Origin: Alisma plantago-aquatica
Taxonomy: Eukaryota > Streptophyta > Magnoliopsida > Alismatales > Alismataceae
Direction: 5' to 3'
Length of the DNA stretch: 64,000 nt
Assembly (NCBI GenBank): GCA_963693085.1
Contig: OY856411.1
Span: forward strand, 116,490,767-116,554,766
The translations under genes and the position numbers were made by a program. Below are positions 1 through 10,410 of this stretch, piece by piece (position 1 is the stretch's first letter; each line of letters opens with the position of its first letter). The notes beneath the pieces are model-generated. The model made no database searches. It worked only from the letters and a program-made list of their open reading frames with translations, and was not told where the DNA came from.

Positions 1-662
1 AGCGTAGGTTAATTCATTAGACTCTAGCTTGTTGTTTGGTTTGGATCATCTAAATGGAATCATAATGTTCATATGTCACCCCCAACTTAAGTGATAAGTT
101 CATACCCCTAAACAACCCACACATCTCTTTACTGTTTGAAACCCTAGTTTTGTGTTTGCTTGGCTTAGTTAGCTTCTTGCCTTGCTCTTGCCTTGTTTAT
201 GCTAGTTTAGTTCTTTAATTGCTCTTTTGCTTCTCTCTTGTTTGCCTTAGTGTAATTTGCCTTTTCATACCTAGCTTAGTCTTTCCTTGCTTGCTTAGTC
301 TTAATCTAACCTAGGGTTAACATAGATTTCATTCTTGCCTTTAATTGCTTGCTTGTTCATAATAGTTAACAATCAAAAACAACCTTTAAACCCTTAACCC
401 TAGTCTCCGTAGTAGGAACCTAGCCAAACTAACCTAGCTCTAGCGCCCCCTCTTTTCCCTGTGGATCGACCCTTTACTTGCCACCTTCCTATACTACGAC
501 ACGACCCCGTGCGCTTGCAGGCGTAGTGTTTTAGTAGACGTAGGTAGCTAGTTTAGGTTTATAAATTTTGAAAGCAAACCCCCATCCACCGTGCATTCTG
601 ACCTCGTGGGGAACATCTATTCAATTGAGTAGTGTGTTAGCACCACTAGCGGAAGCGCACCA
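1..662 (+). repeat. 5' LTR (3' portion only) of the Athila-type element
   Basis: This matches 7267-7928 without net length change. It ends at CA (GCGCACCA), seven bases before the PBS. The 5' part of this LTR lies before the window. It contains no coding sequence. Confidence 0.88.
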
Positions 663-669
663 AGCTTTC

Positions 670-687
670 TGGTGCAGTTGCCGGGGA
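670..687 (+). other. Primer-binding site, tRNA-Asp type
   Basis: TGGTGCAGTTGCCGGGGA differs at about two or three positions from the PBS expected for plant tRNA-Asp (TGGCGCCGTTGCCGGGG), which Athila elements use. It lies just 3' of the LTR. The mismatches may have accumulated after insertion. Confidence 0.75.
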
Positions 688-861
688 TTAGAGGCGCTCG
701 TCCTAGCTAGTTAGTTTTTCTTTGACTTTTCCTACTGCCCTCATCATTGCTATTCTTTATTCATTTTTCTTTGCATTCTTGGTGTATATTGGTTTGCTAA
801 CATGATCTATTTTGATTGGTTGTGCTTTGTGCATGTGACAAGCCATTCGGGAGGAAACAAG

Positions 862-1757
862 ATGGGAGACCAGAATGCACCTCACAAGCCACTTCAAGAC
901 TACTTCATGCCTAGCAACTACAAATCGCCAATTGCTAGCAGGGTTGATCAGATGCCAGGGGACCAATTTTCTATTCCTCCGGGTCTTCTTGGGCTCCTAC
1001 CCATCTTCTACGACTTAGAGAGTGAGAACCCCTACAAGCACTTGGACTCCTTTCTTGAAGTATGCTCCACCTTCAGGACGTTGACGGCTAGTGATGATAC
1101 AATTCGGTTGACCTTGTTCTCTTTCTCCCTCAAAGATAGAGCTAAAGACTCGTATGACTCAAGAAAGGACATCATGAGTTGGGAAACAATGAAGAATGCT
1201 TTTTGAGACAATTCTACTATATAGCAAGGTTGACACAAATGCGGCGTTCCGTGACAAGTTTTAGCCAAATGGGCAATGAGCAGTTTCATAATGCATGGGA
1301 GAGATTCAAGAAGCTGTTGAGAGAGTGTCCTCACCATGAGATCCCTTTGTGGCAGCTAGTTCAATCATTCTACTCTGGTTTGTCTTTAAAGGACCAAGAC
1401 ATAGTGGACTCTTCTTGTGGAGGAGTTTTCATGGCAAGGCCACCTAAGGAGATATGGCCTTTGTTTGAGCAGTTGGCTGAAGGATCAAGAATTCGAGCTT
1501 CTAGCATGATGAATGAAAGAGGGTATGCCTTTGGTGTGACACCACCTACTCATGATGACTCAAGCCCGCAAGTGATGAAGATTCTTGGTGACATGGTGAA
1601 CTTTATGAAGAACCATGTGACAAATGCTCCTTGCCACCCTGTCAATTCTATAGAGTTCTATGGGGAAGAAAAGAAGACACCTCACTCCTATAGCTACCAG
1701 GAACCACAAAGTCCCACATACAGCTCAAGGTTTGAGGAAGAGGTTTTTCCATATTGA
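862..1757 (+). pseudogene. gag: Athila-type gag (capsid region), frameshifted
   Basis: The likely start is ATG at 862 (MGDQNAPHKP), although an in-frame ATG exists at 802. The first frame runs to a stop at 1204-1206 and contains the Athila gag signature of a 'PYKHLDSF' segment followed by 'FSLKDRAKDSYD'. The homologous continuation lies in another frame (about 1200-1757) with 'NAWERFKKLLRECPHHEIP' and 'VQSFYSGL', which is the retrotransposon gag fold. A frameshift near 1200 therefore splits a single gag. A second frame change occurs at about 1754. In the family this protein forms the virus-like particle that packages element RNA; this copy cannot make it intact. Confidence 0.82.
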
Positions 1758-2620
1758 GAGTGTTTGATGATGTTCAAAGGGATGTTGCAAGGTTAGAAGA
1801 GAGAATAGAGCAACTATCTTCTATAATCGCTCTCCAAGAGGAAAAATTGTCTTCAAGACCCATCGTGAGCCACCATGAAGCAAGTGGACCCATACCATCT
1901 TTACAAGTTTTCAACAGTCCACCCCCAATGCAAGTGCATCCCATTCACTCCTTCCAAGGCTATCCCCAGCCTTACACTCCTCCACCACCTTCACCACCTC
2001 AATTTTCCCAAAACTTCACCTTCCAACCCCAATTCTCTCCTCCCCCTCAATCCTCTTCTCCATCTCAGTTTCAACCCCAAGTGTCACCCCCACCTCCTCC
2101 ACAGCCACAACATGCTCCCTCTCGCCATCATGAGCAAGGTAGTGCTGTGACAGTTCTAAGGAGTGGGAAAACTCTTGAGCAGCCCAAAAATCAAAGAAAG
2201 GTTGATAAAGCAAAGCAAAGGCAGCCAAGTGGTGATACTGTGATTGATATTGCTGAAGATGATATTGTGATACCGCATGTTGAGTTTGGGATTCCATGTG
2301 ATCCGCCACATACCCCTTTTGCAGGTCCTACCATCCCTAGTGTTCTGCCTCATGTTCATGCAAGTGCAGCAAAAACTAGTGATCCTCCATTTGTGGAAGC
2401 ACTAGATGAGCCACCGGAATTGAAAAGGAGGCAAAAGCACAATGTTGATATTCTTGAGGTGTTTCGCCAAATAAAGGTGAACATTCCACTTTTGGATGCT
2501 ATCAAGCAAATCCCATCATATGCCAAGTTCCTCAAGAACCTATGCACTGTGAAAAGAAGGTCAACGGGGAGGATTCCAAAGAAGGTGAGATTGAATGAAC
2601 ACGTGAGCTCCATCATATAA
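1754..2620 (+). pseudogene. gag C-terminal/proline-rich linker, Athila-type
   Basis: This is an open stretch of 288 codons with no ATG at its start (it opens at TTG, so it is a frame continuation and not a separate gene). Residues about 5-35 look coiled-coil-forming (VARLEERIEQLSSIIALQEE). Residues about 55-125 are extremely rich in proline, serine and glutamine. The region ends at a TAA (2618-2620) that lies in the same frame as the downstream protease. By comparison with the family, that TAA probably replaced a CAA codon, so gag linker and protease were once one polyprotein. No zinc knuckle is visible. Confidence 0.7.
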
Positions 2621-3241
2621 CACTCACTTCCCGTGAAGAGAAAGGACCCAGGAGCCCCACTCATACCTAGTTACATAGGGGGACATCGCATAGACAGGTC
2701 CTTACTTGATTTGGGCTCTAGTGTAAATTTGATGCCATATCATATCTATGTTGAGCTGGGTTTAGGCAAGTTGAAGCCGACACATTGCACTCTCCAGTTG
2801 GCGGATAGATCCATAAAAGTGCCTAGAGGTAGAGTGGATGATGTCTTGGTGATGATAGACAGGGAAAAAGGCGTGGTGTTCCCTGCGGATTTCATTGTAC
2901 TTGATATGGAGCCGGAGGATAGGAAGATTCCCATCATCTTGGGAAGGTCATTCTTATCTAGAGCTGATGCCGACATTCATGTACGTAGTGGCACCATGAC
3001 AATATCATTTATGGACATGAAGATAAAGATCAACATGTACAGGACCCCAACCCGGCGAGTCCGAGATAGGGATATTGGACATGATCACTTCACAAGTCCA
3101 AATGGGCAACTTAGAGATGGACATCAAGGTGAAGAAGTTAATGATGATTATTGTGATCAAAGGGATGAGGAAAACAGATTGAGTGCAAAGGAAGGATGCA
3201 TGTTTTGCAAGAATGGACACATGAGAATGCCAAACGGGTGA
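2621..3241 (+). pseudogene. Athila-type aspartic protease (PR) and short tail
   Basis: The frame is continuous with the preceding linker across one stop. The active-site region reads LLDLGSSVNLMP, the DLG(A/S)S variant of D-T/S-G seen in Athila proteases, and is followed by the flap/ILGR region (IPIILGRSFLSRADA) about 85 residues on. After the protease comes a short tail with 'EGCMFCKNGHMRMPNG' and a stop. In complete relatives the reverse transcriptase follows here; it is missing. The last 240 bases are the start of a tandemly duplicated segment. Confidence 0.8.
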
Positions 3242-3851
3242 ACTTTGAAGAATCACTTAAGAAGCCTAGCTGAAGGCATGAAACTCAGTGCTTGTGGGAG
3301 GCAACCCACCTAGGTTTGGGAATTTTTAACCCAACCTTCACTTTTTGATACAATTGCTTTGTTTTTACACTTTCCAAGAAAACACACACACACTTGTGTT
3401 TAATAGTTTTTGTCTAGTTTTAAGATAATATCATTTATGGACATGAAGATAAAGATCAACATGTACAGGACCCCAACCCGGCGAGTCCGAGATAGGGATA
3501 TTGGACATGATCACTTCACAAGTCCAAATGGGCAACTTAGAGATGGACATCAAGGTGAAGAAGTTAATGATGTTTATTGTGATCAAAGGGATGAGGAAAA
3601 CAGATTGAGTGCAAAGGAAGGATGCATGTTTTGCAAGAATGGACACATGAGAATGCCAAACGGGTGAACTTTGAAGAATCACTTAAGAATCCTAGTTGAA
3701 GGCATGAAACTCAGTGCTTGTGGGAGGCAACCCACCTAGTTTGGGAATTTTTAACCCAACCTTCACTTTTTGATACAATTGCTTTGTTTTTACACTTTCC
3801 AAGAAAACACTCACACACTTGTGTTTAATAGTTTTTGTCTAGTTTTAAGAT
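3001..3851 (+). repeat. Two tandem copies of a 425-426 bp segment inside the retroelement
   Basis: Copy 1 is 3001-3426 and copy 2 is 3427-3851. Each begins AATATCATTTATGGACATGA and ends AGTTTTAAGAT. Copy 1 contains the last 80 codons of the protease ORF plus about 185 bp of 3' sequence; copy 2 repeats both, giving a second reading frame (to 3667) that has no protease core. I count roughly six differences including one 1-bp indel, so the duplication is younger than the LTR divergence. Replication slippage or template switching during reverse transcription are likely causes. Confidence 0.9.
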
Positions 3852-3983
3852 GTGCAGGTGGTAACAGGGTGAAATGAAGGAAATTTGAGTACAATTGATA
3901 GAAGGATTCAAAGAAAAATCACTTTGGGTCAAGTTTTTGAGTGTTTGATGTTCCTCATTTTGAGAGTAGCAGCTACAGGGACC

Positions 3984-4160
3984 ACCACGACCGTGGCACA
4001 TCAATACGATCGTGGTCATTTGCATGAAAAACACACCAAGTCCCTGGATTCAGAAGTAAAATTAAGAAAAGCTGCCAAAGGACTGCACCACGGCCGTGCC
4101 GGCAGCATGGTCGTGCAACTTGAAGCCACCACGGCCATGCTACGCAACACGGCCGTGCTG
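3984..4160 (+). repeat. Cluster of CACGGCCGTG-type palindromes (internal copy)
   Basis: Within 180 bp occur CCACGACCGTGG, TACGATCGTGG, CCACGGCCGTGCC, ATGGTCGTG, CCACGGCCATG and CACGGCCGTG. They share the 10-bp palindrome CACGGCCGTG with single-base variants. The same motif family reappears in the 3' LTR and near the 3' end of the CACTA element. Confidence 0.85.
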
Positions 4161-5715
4161 CAGACCAACTTCAGCCACTGAAGGTAGATTAGTGTGGAAG
4201 CTACTATGCATATCCTCCACCACAGGGACAAACACCACTAGAGCCTCAAGAGAGCCATCATCGTGTACCCTATCATCCTAAACTCTAGGATCATGTTGAG
4301 GACATCATGATTCAAAAGTTTGGGGTGGTAGGGCAGGTATGCCCTAGTTTCACTTTGCATTTCACCTGCCACATCCACTTTTGTTTTCTTGTTTTTTCTA
4401 TCTACCTTAGTCATCTTTACTGCTTTGCATACATGTATGCCATGTCGTTTACTTTCTTGTCATTTTACTGCATACCTGCATGCCATGTTGTTTACTTTCT
4501 TGTCATTTTTGCGTAATTTTCTGAAAAAAATTTGCTCTTTTTGCCATGCATTGCATATCATTTAGATTTTTGGTAATTTCTACATGTTTTAGCTAGGATT
4601 TGATTGTTTGCTGTTTTAAGTTCAATAATATAAGCTTAGATGTGATTGGAGGCAACTTGGCACCATTTTGGCCAATTTTGCCCAAATTTGAGATTTCTTG
4701 TCTAGAAAGTGTGTTTTGATCCAATCTCTACCGTTTTGAGTAAAAATGATGACCTTTGACAAATGCAAGTGAATTATCATTGTTTTTTGCTATGTGGTAT
4801 CAATGTTTGACTTTTTACATGTGCATCACCTCTCTTATGATTGTGATTGAATTGGTTGAATTGTGAAATTGAGCAAGCTTTGAATGCTTAGTGTTTGTGG
4901 AATCACTTGTTGGATATATCAATTTCATTTTGTTCATTCATGTGGTGTGATATCTTGGATGAAGTGTTGGATTAATTCTCATGCAGGATGTCTTATGTAG
5001 AAAATCATACCAAGGACCCCTCTTTGACCCGACTATTCTTCCACCATCTTCGTACCCCTCCGCCTCATAAAAAGATGCCAAAGTGCACATATTAGCCGTG
5101 GCCACCTCCAAAAGTTTGGGGTGGTCACATCTTTATCTCCCCGCTTCACTCTATCCACCACATGCCCTATCTACACCAAGGGAAAGAAAAAGAAAAGAAA
5201 AGAAAAAGAAAAGCAAAATAAAATAAAAGGATGCTCCTGTTTAAGAGCATTCAAATAAAGAAAAGATGAGTGTGTAAAAACACTCCAAAAATCTTACCGC
5301 AACCCTTTCTTCCACTTTCTTACCCATTGAGCTAGGAAACATCAAACTTAGCTCATTTCACCCTTTTCCGCAGCCACGTGGGTGTGATTTGAAATATAAG
5401 ATTGAATGCATGAATGTGAAACAACACTCCTAGTCATTCTTGATTAACGCCACCATGAAACGGTTTACCCGGAACTTAATAGAAGAAATAAGGATAACTT
5501 GTGTATTCTATTCACTATATTTGAAGTTCATATGTTTTGTGCTCTTTTCATGATTAGATTGTGAAAGAAGGAGAGGATAGAGGTGAAATGCATGTACTTA
5601 GTCATCTTTGATCCCATTCAGCAACAATCGTCTTTTATATTGCATTTGCCATTTCTTTTTGTGAAAGTTTGTAGAGAGATTGAGTTGGAGCATACTTGAG
5701 GACAAGTATGTTTCA

Positions 5716-5727
5716 AGTTTGGGGTGG
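5716..5727 (+). other. Polypurine tract (PPT) candidate
   Basis: AGTTTGGGGTGG directly precedes the inferred 3' LTR start (TGATGCAGCC). The same motif is found twice further upstream. Plus-strand DNA priming occurs at such a tract. Confidence 0.6.
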
Positions 5728-6054
5728 TGATGCAGCCCTATTTTAGGGCTTCATCTTGTGCTATATTGCTCTTCAATCACATCTATACTTTTTAGATTAC
5801 ATGTTATTCCCCCCAATATGCTTATTTCTATCAAATGCACTTATGGAGGCTTTTTGCATGTTTTATAGGTACTTTGTCCACTACTTGATGGCATGGAAAG
5901 AGGATGGTCGAATCTAGGGTTTCCTCAGCTTTGGAGGAGCCCAAAATGAGGCCAAAATGACTTCCAACCTACCCTAAGTGGTCAAAGAAGGTTTTGAAGC
6001 AATACCCTCCATGGATGGCCAAGTTCAACACTCAAATGCAGGGGAAGGACCCCA

Positions 6055-6315
6055 ACACGACCGTGCTACCATGGAATGGCCGTGCTGGGACATGCCCCAA
6101 GCAGTAGAATCATCAAAAATTGACCCAGTTGGCCAGAACGGCCGTGTTACCAAGAATGGTCGTTTTGGCAGTTCCCAGCACGGCCGTGCCACCAGCCCCA
6201 AAAACTCAAAATTCCCTTGTTCAATCCATTTTCTCACCACGGCCATTCCCATCCACCATGGCCATGCTACCCATTGTCCAACACGGCCGTGCAGCCCACC
6301 ACGGTCGTGCTACAC
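6055..6315 (+). repeat. Cluster of CACGGCCGTG-type palindromes in the LTR
   Basis: About eight copies lie in 260 bp, among them ACACGACCGTGCT, ATGGCCGTGC, AACGGCCGTGTT, GCACGGCCGTGCC, CCATGGCCATGC, ACACGGCCGTGC and CCACGGTCGTGC. The cluster ends about 70 bp upstream of the TATA box, a position typical of an enhancer. Confidence 0.85.
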
Positions 6316-6386
6316 ATAATTTTACCCATTTTTTCTACTGTTTTCCCCATTTTACCCCTAACTTAACCCTAGACCCCCTAGACACC

Positions 6387-6394
6387 TATATATA
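6387..6394 (+). promoter_or_regulatory. Probable LTR promoter TATA box
   Basis: CCTATATATACCTAGG is a good plant TATA box and lies about 660 bp into the LTR, consistent with a U3 promoter. No transcription start can be shown from sequence alone. Confidence 0.45.
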
Positions 6395-7928
6395 CCTAGG
6401 TGGTGGTTGGGGTACAAGGGTGGATACTTTCTACCCCTACCTAGCTCCCCAAATCGCCACCCACTCCATTCCACTTCACTTCCACCTCAAATCCACTCCA
6501 TTTCACCATTTCCACCACATAACCCCCCATATCTAAGCCTTCCATCCACTTCCCTCCATCATTCTATACCATTTCATCCAAGGAAAAGAAGGAGGACGTC
6601 CCTGCAGCTGTTGAAGAGGAGGACTTCTTCATCTACACTGAGCTGCATGGCCTCCTCTACCTCTTTCTCCTTTCTTTTTGTATTTTTCTTTGTTATGAGT
6701 AGCTAGGCCCCTTGGGTGGGCTGTTTGGGGGATATTATGTTACTTTGATACCATGCTGGGGGATAATGACATGTAAACTTTGTAATTTCATTTGTTAATG
6801 ATTATATTCTATTTGCATCTCATTCTCCATGGATTGCTTGTTGATTTGTGTGTGAAATCACTTAGGAATTTAGGCAAATTGCTTAAATGTGTGAATTTTG
6901 GGATTTGCCCCAAGGTCCAATTCTTGGATCCCTAGGTTGCCCCCCATCTTCCTACATCTTAATCAATATCCCTAAACCTAAGTGAGAGATCTAAGTAGCT
7001 AGATTAGATAATTCTAGTGTAATTAGCAAGGATCCTTCTCAAGGCTAGAATGTGGGGGAATTGGGGTCCAAAACCCTAATTTCACCTCCCCATTACTACC
7101 CTCGGGCCCTAATTGCCCTAGGAATCCTAATCTAGAAACCTAGACTTGATTAGACTCTAATTGAATTGAACCTAATCCCTAAACCAATTGAGCCTCGTAA
7201 GGGTAGTAGGAGGTGTTAGGGACTAGTTCCCCTATACACAACCTAGCATATCCATGGCCAGTTAGTAGCTTAGGCTAATTCATTAGACTCTAGCTTGTTG
7301 TTTGGTTTGGATCATCTAAATGGAATCATAATGTTCATATGTCACCCCCAACTTAAGTGATAAGGTCATACCCCTAAACAGCCTACACATCTCTTTACTA
7401 TTTAAAACCCTAGTCTTGTGTTTGCTTAGCTTAGTTAGCTTCTTGCCTTGCTCTTGCCTTGTTTATGCTAGTTTAGTTCTTTAATTGCTCTTTTGCTTCT
7501 CTCTTGTTTGCCTTAGTGTAATTTGCCTTTTCATACCTAGCTTAGTCTTTCCTTGCTTGCTTAGTCTTAATCTAACCTAGGGTTAACATAGATTTCATTC
7601 TTGCCTTTAATTGCTTGCTTGTTCATAATAGTTAATAATCAAAAACAACCTTTAAACCCTTAACCCTAGTCTCTGCAGAAGGAACCTAGATAAACTAACC
7701 TAGCTCTAGTGCCCCCTCTTTTCCCTATGGATCGACCCTTTACTTGACACCTTCCTATACTACGACACGACCCCGTGCTCTTGCGGGTGTAGTGTTTTAG
7801 TAGACGTAGGTAGCTAGTTTAGGTTTATAAATTTTGAAAGCAAACCCCCATCCACCGTGCATTCTGACCTCGTGGGGCACATCTATTCAATTGAGTAGTG
7901 TGTTAGCACCACTAGCGGAAGCGCACCA

Positions 7929-8161
7929 ATATTGTCCTTACATATTTAAATATAAGTATAATTATAGATAAATGTATGACTACAATTGTGTATATAGTTA
8001 GTATGAAGCAAAAACATGAAGTTAATACATTTTATATGTATTTCGTGTGTAGGGAAAGGCAGCAGTTACTATATACATATATATATGTTGTTGATTATGC
8101 ATATAGCTACATATGTAGTGCCATTTAGTACACATACATATATATTCTTAGCTCGACTATA

Positions 8162-8192
<31 letters not shown>

Positions 8193-8984
8193 TAGTATAA
8201 AAGCTATTTTAGTAACAAAATTATAGTATTTAGAACAAGTTATTCTCATTATGCCAACAATCTTACTTTCTTTTATAATGAAACGTCGAATGTACATGGG
8301 GAGGACGTATACCTTGCCCCTATTACATAATATGTACAAAGAAAATTATATACATATATCAATGATTTAGTGGTCTACTAACATCTTTGTGAAAGAGTTG
8401 TCTGTTTCGACTAGTTTTAACATCCTTATTGTCTTGTTCTTTTGTTCGAGCTATTGTTGTTCGGCCAGCATCGTCTAAAAGCACCCGAGATAAGAATCTA
8501 AAAAGAACCTTCTAAGCAGAGATAGAAGGAATATCGTCCCTACGAAGTTGGTTGCTATGTTTGCAGATGCTGACAGTGGTTGTACATATCCAAAAGAAAA
8601 TATGAGTTGCTTATTTGTTAACAGATTGGAATGAAAGGCCTCAAATTCTACAAATATATCCCACAATTCCATGTTAATAAGCTGGTTGCTGTTGAGAATA
8701 AAGAATAAGTGATAATGCATAGTAGATTATTTGAAATATGCGACATTGAAATGTGCCACAATTTTGAAAACATAAATATGTGGTTTGCAAAACATAATAG
8801 AATACCTTTTATCTATGTTTTCTAATGGTGTGAGTACAACAACCAGTTGCTATGTCAAATTCAATGTATAACTGGAAGAATAACAAATCATCCCAAAGAC
8901 ACCATCGAGGTCATCACCTATCAATTCCTAAAGCAAACAAAGGTCATATACATAAAAACTAAGAGATTCTAAACTCACGACAAA
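7929..8984. other. AT-rich intergenic DNA with an (AT)n microsatellite
   Basis: This is flanking DNA 3' of the Athila-type LTR. An (AT)n run occupies about 8158-8192. A minus-strand ORF at 8475-8720 has no similarity that I recognise. The stretch could contain the decayed last exon of the adjoining TTL pseudogene, but I could not find it. Confidence 0.6.
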
Positions 8985-10410
8985 ACTCACATGGAAAAGA
9001 TATTTCTACATTGAACTTCTCAATACCCATCACTTTCTCAACTTCTACCCCAAACTTAACATTGGAAACTTATTCTCCTTGAGAAGCCTTCCATGCTACT
9101 TGGGCATGTAAAAGAGATTTAGCTATCTCAGTGTCTTCTGGAAGTTCCTTCCTTAAGATCTCATAGTCACAAACAGACTCAACCCACCTTTCCAGCTATT
9201 CCAAATTAAATTTAGCTAGAATCAAGTTTTGCATCTAGACACATATAGAGCATATAATTATTGATGAAAAGGTGGTAGGAAAGAAGATCAGCTAAAATAA
9301 TTAGTTGTCATAAGAAGCAAAAATAACTGTAGTGAGCCTGAATCAACACTATATTAGTAAGTGACACACTCAGGTATGGAAATTTACCTTTCCATATGAA
9401 GCAGCTCTTCGGTAGAGAGCCTTGGTGTAATTTGGTTGGATCCTAAGAGCTTCATTGCAATCATCCACCGATCTCTACCATTGTTCCATTTTGGAGTAAC
9501 AAACATCTCTATTGTAGAAAAGTATAGGATTTGATGGACCAATCTTAAGTCATTCACCATAAGCAGCATAAGCATCAAAAAAGTTCCTAGTTTTATACAG
9601 GTCATTGCTAAGAGCCCTAGCTCTCGCAACATATTTCACACTCCTCAAAACCTTTGCTACTTCTTTGTGATAAGGATCTAACTCTTGAGATTTCTTCATA
9701 GCTTTTTCTGCATTCTCAAACCTACAAAAGTTCTTGACTCCATCTAGATTATTGACTCCAATTATATTGATAAATACCCCAAAAGAAATTGGATTTATAA
9801 TCTTGCCTTCCAAATGCCATTTCAATATGGGGTTTAATGATGTAGAAATATGAATCAAACATCATTCCAAAGAATTTAGTCTGTGAGATAGATGGGATTA
9901 GGGTGTCTAGTTTTCTAGCTTCTAATACAGTTTCATGAGCTTCCTTGAGTCGATGGAGTTGTAGAAGTGCCTCTGCTTTGGAAGCAATGATCTGCTAAAT
10001 TTGGAAATTTACAACAAATTCATCCACAAATTTTCTAGAAAAGAGTCTTAAAAAACTTAGATCACTAATACATTAGCAAAAAAAAATCCTACACATCCTT
10101 TTTATTAGAAAAAAATCTTATACATTAGCACGCTAGGCCAGATAAATCAGTGTTATATATAGAAAGAGTCTCACCAAAGGAGAAGAATCGACGCCAGTGG
10201 AGATGGCTGCATCACTTTCCCTAAGTGCACTTTTCCAATCCTCGATTATCCTGGCATCAACACATCTGGTTAAGTGCCTTTATATGGCTTGTAGTTTCTA
10301 CAATTCAACTGGGTCCAACAACTCTCATATGTAGGGAAAATGCTTTCGAGCATTGTCGACCTTTCCTGTTCTGTTCCCATAAATTATTAACATGGACATA
10401 TTGTATGGTC
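8985..10410 (-). pseudogene. TTL-like (tetratricopeptide-repeat thioredoxin-like) pseudogene
   Basis: Several exon-like blocks on the minus strand match, in order, the middle and C-terminal part of plant TTL proteins: VDNARKHFP and DPVEL (about 10300-10350), RCVDARIIEDWKSALRESDA (about 10195-10265), EALLQLHRLKEAHETV and SQTKFFGMMFDSYF (about 9815-9990), FENAEKAMKKSQELDP to KYVARARALSNDLYK and DAYAAYGE (about 9552-9722), NPILFYNRDVCYSKMEQW and SVDDCNEALRIQPNYTKALY (9371-9550), then [20 protein letters not shown] (about 9105-9195) and a short piece near 9000. Gaps fall where TTL introns would be. TTL proteins are TPR scaffolds linked to stress and brassinosteroid signalling in Arabidopsis. In-frame stops (for example TGA after YGE, TAG after EQW, two more near DPVEL) and the missing first exon and thioredoxin-like end show it is dead. 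Confidence 0.85.

Larger units (their letters stand above)
3852..5727 (+). other. Non-coding 3' region of the Athila-type element
   Basis: No convincing coding frame is present. Noteworthy contents are a cluster of CACGGCCGTG-like palindromes (3984-4160), a purine-rich (GAAAA)n stretch near 5170-5230, and three near-identical PPT-like motifs AAGTTTGGGGTGGT at about 4317, 5112 and 5716. Athila elements commonly have a long non-coding or env-like stretch here; no env-like protein is recognisable. Confidence 0.7.
1..7928 (+). mobile_element. Athila-type Ty3/Gypsy retrotransposon, gag-protease only (5' end outside window)
   Basis: Positions 1-662 and 7267-7928 are direct repeats at a constant offset of 7266, which marks the two LTRs. 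The internal part opens with a primer-binding site resembling the 3' end of tRNA-Asp, the usual primer of the Athila/Tat lineage, and is followed by a broken Athila-like gag and aspartic protease. No reverse transcriptase, RNase H or integrase motif exists between the protease and the 3' LTR, so the element is non-autonomous. About 22 differences in 662 aligned LTR positions (hand count, about 3.3%) point to an older insertion than the Sirevirus or element X. Clade assignment rests on the PBS, the gag start and the protease; gag-only status is seen directly. Confidence 0.85.
5728..7928 (+). repeat. 3' LTR of the Athila-type element (about 2.2 kb)
   Basis: The 3' end is fixed by identity with the 5' LTR (7267-7928 against 1-662). 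The 5' end is inferred from the PPT and the first TG (5728 or 5731) because the matching 5' LTR start lies outside the window. It contains a palindrome cluster, a TATA box and no credible gene. The 99-codon ORF at 6407-6706 is Ser/Thr/Pro-rich low-complexity sequence without recognisable similarity. Confidence 0.72.

Noticed and set aside
390..410. CCCTTAACCCTAG and similar phrases as interstitial telomere repeats
   Set aside because: The TTTAGGG unit is not tandemly repeated. AACCCTAA-like words are common throughout these LTRs.
6407..6706. 99-codon ORF in the Athila-type 3' LTR
   Set aside because: Low-complexity Ser/Pro/Thr/Phe composition from CCAC/TCC-rich DNA, no recognisable domain, and the equivalent 5' LTR part lies outside the window for comparison.
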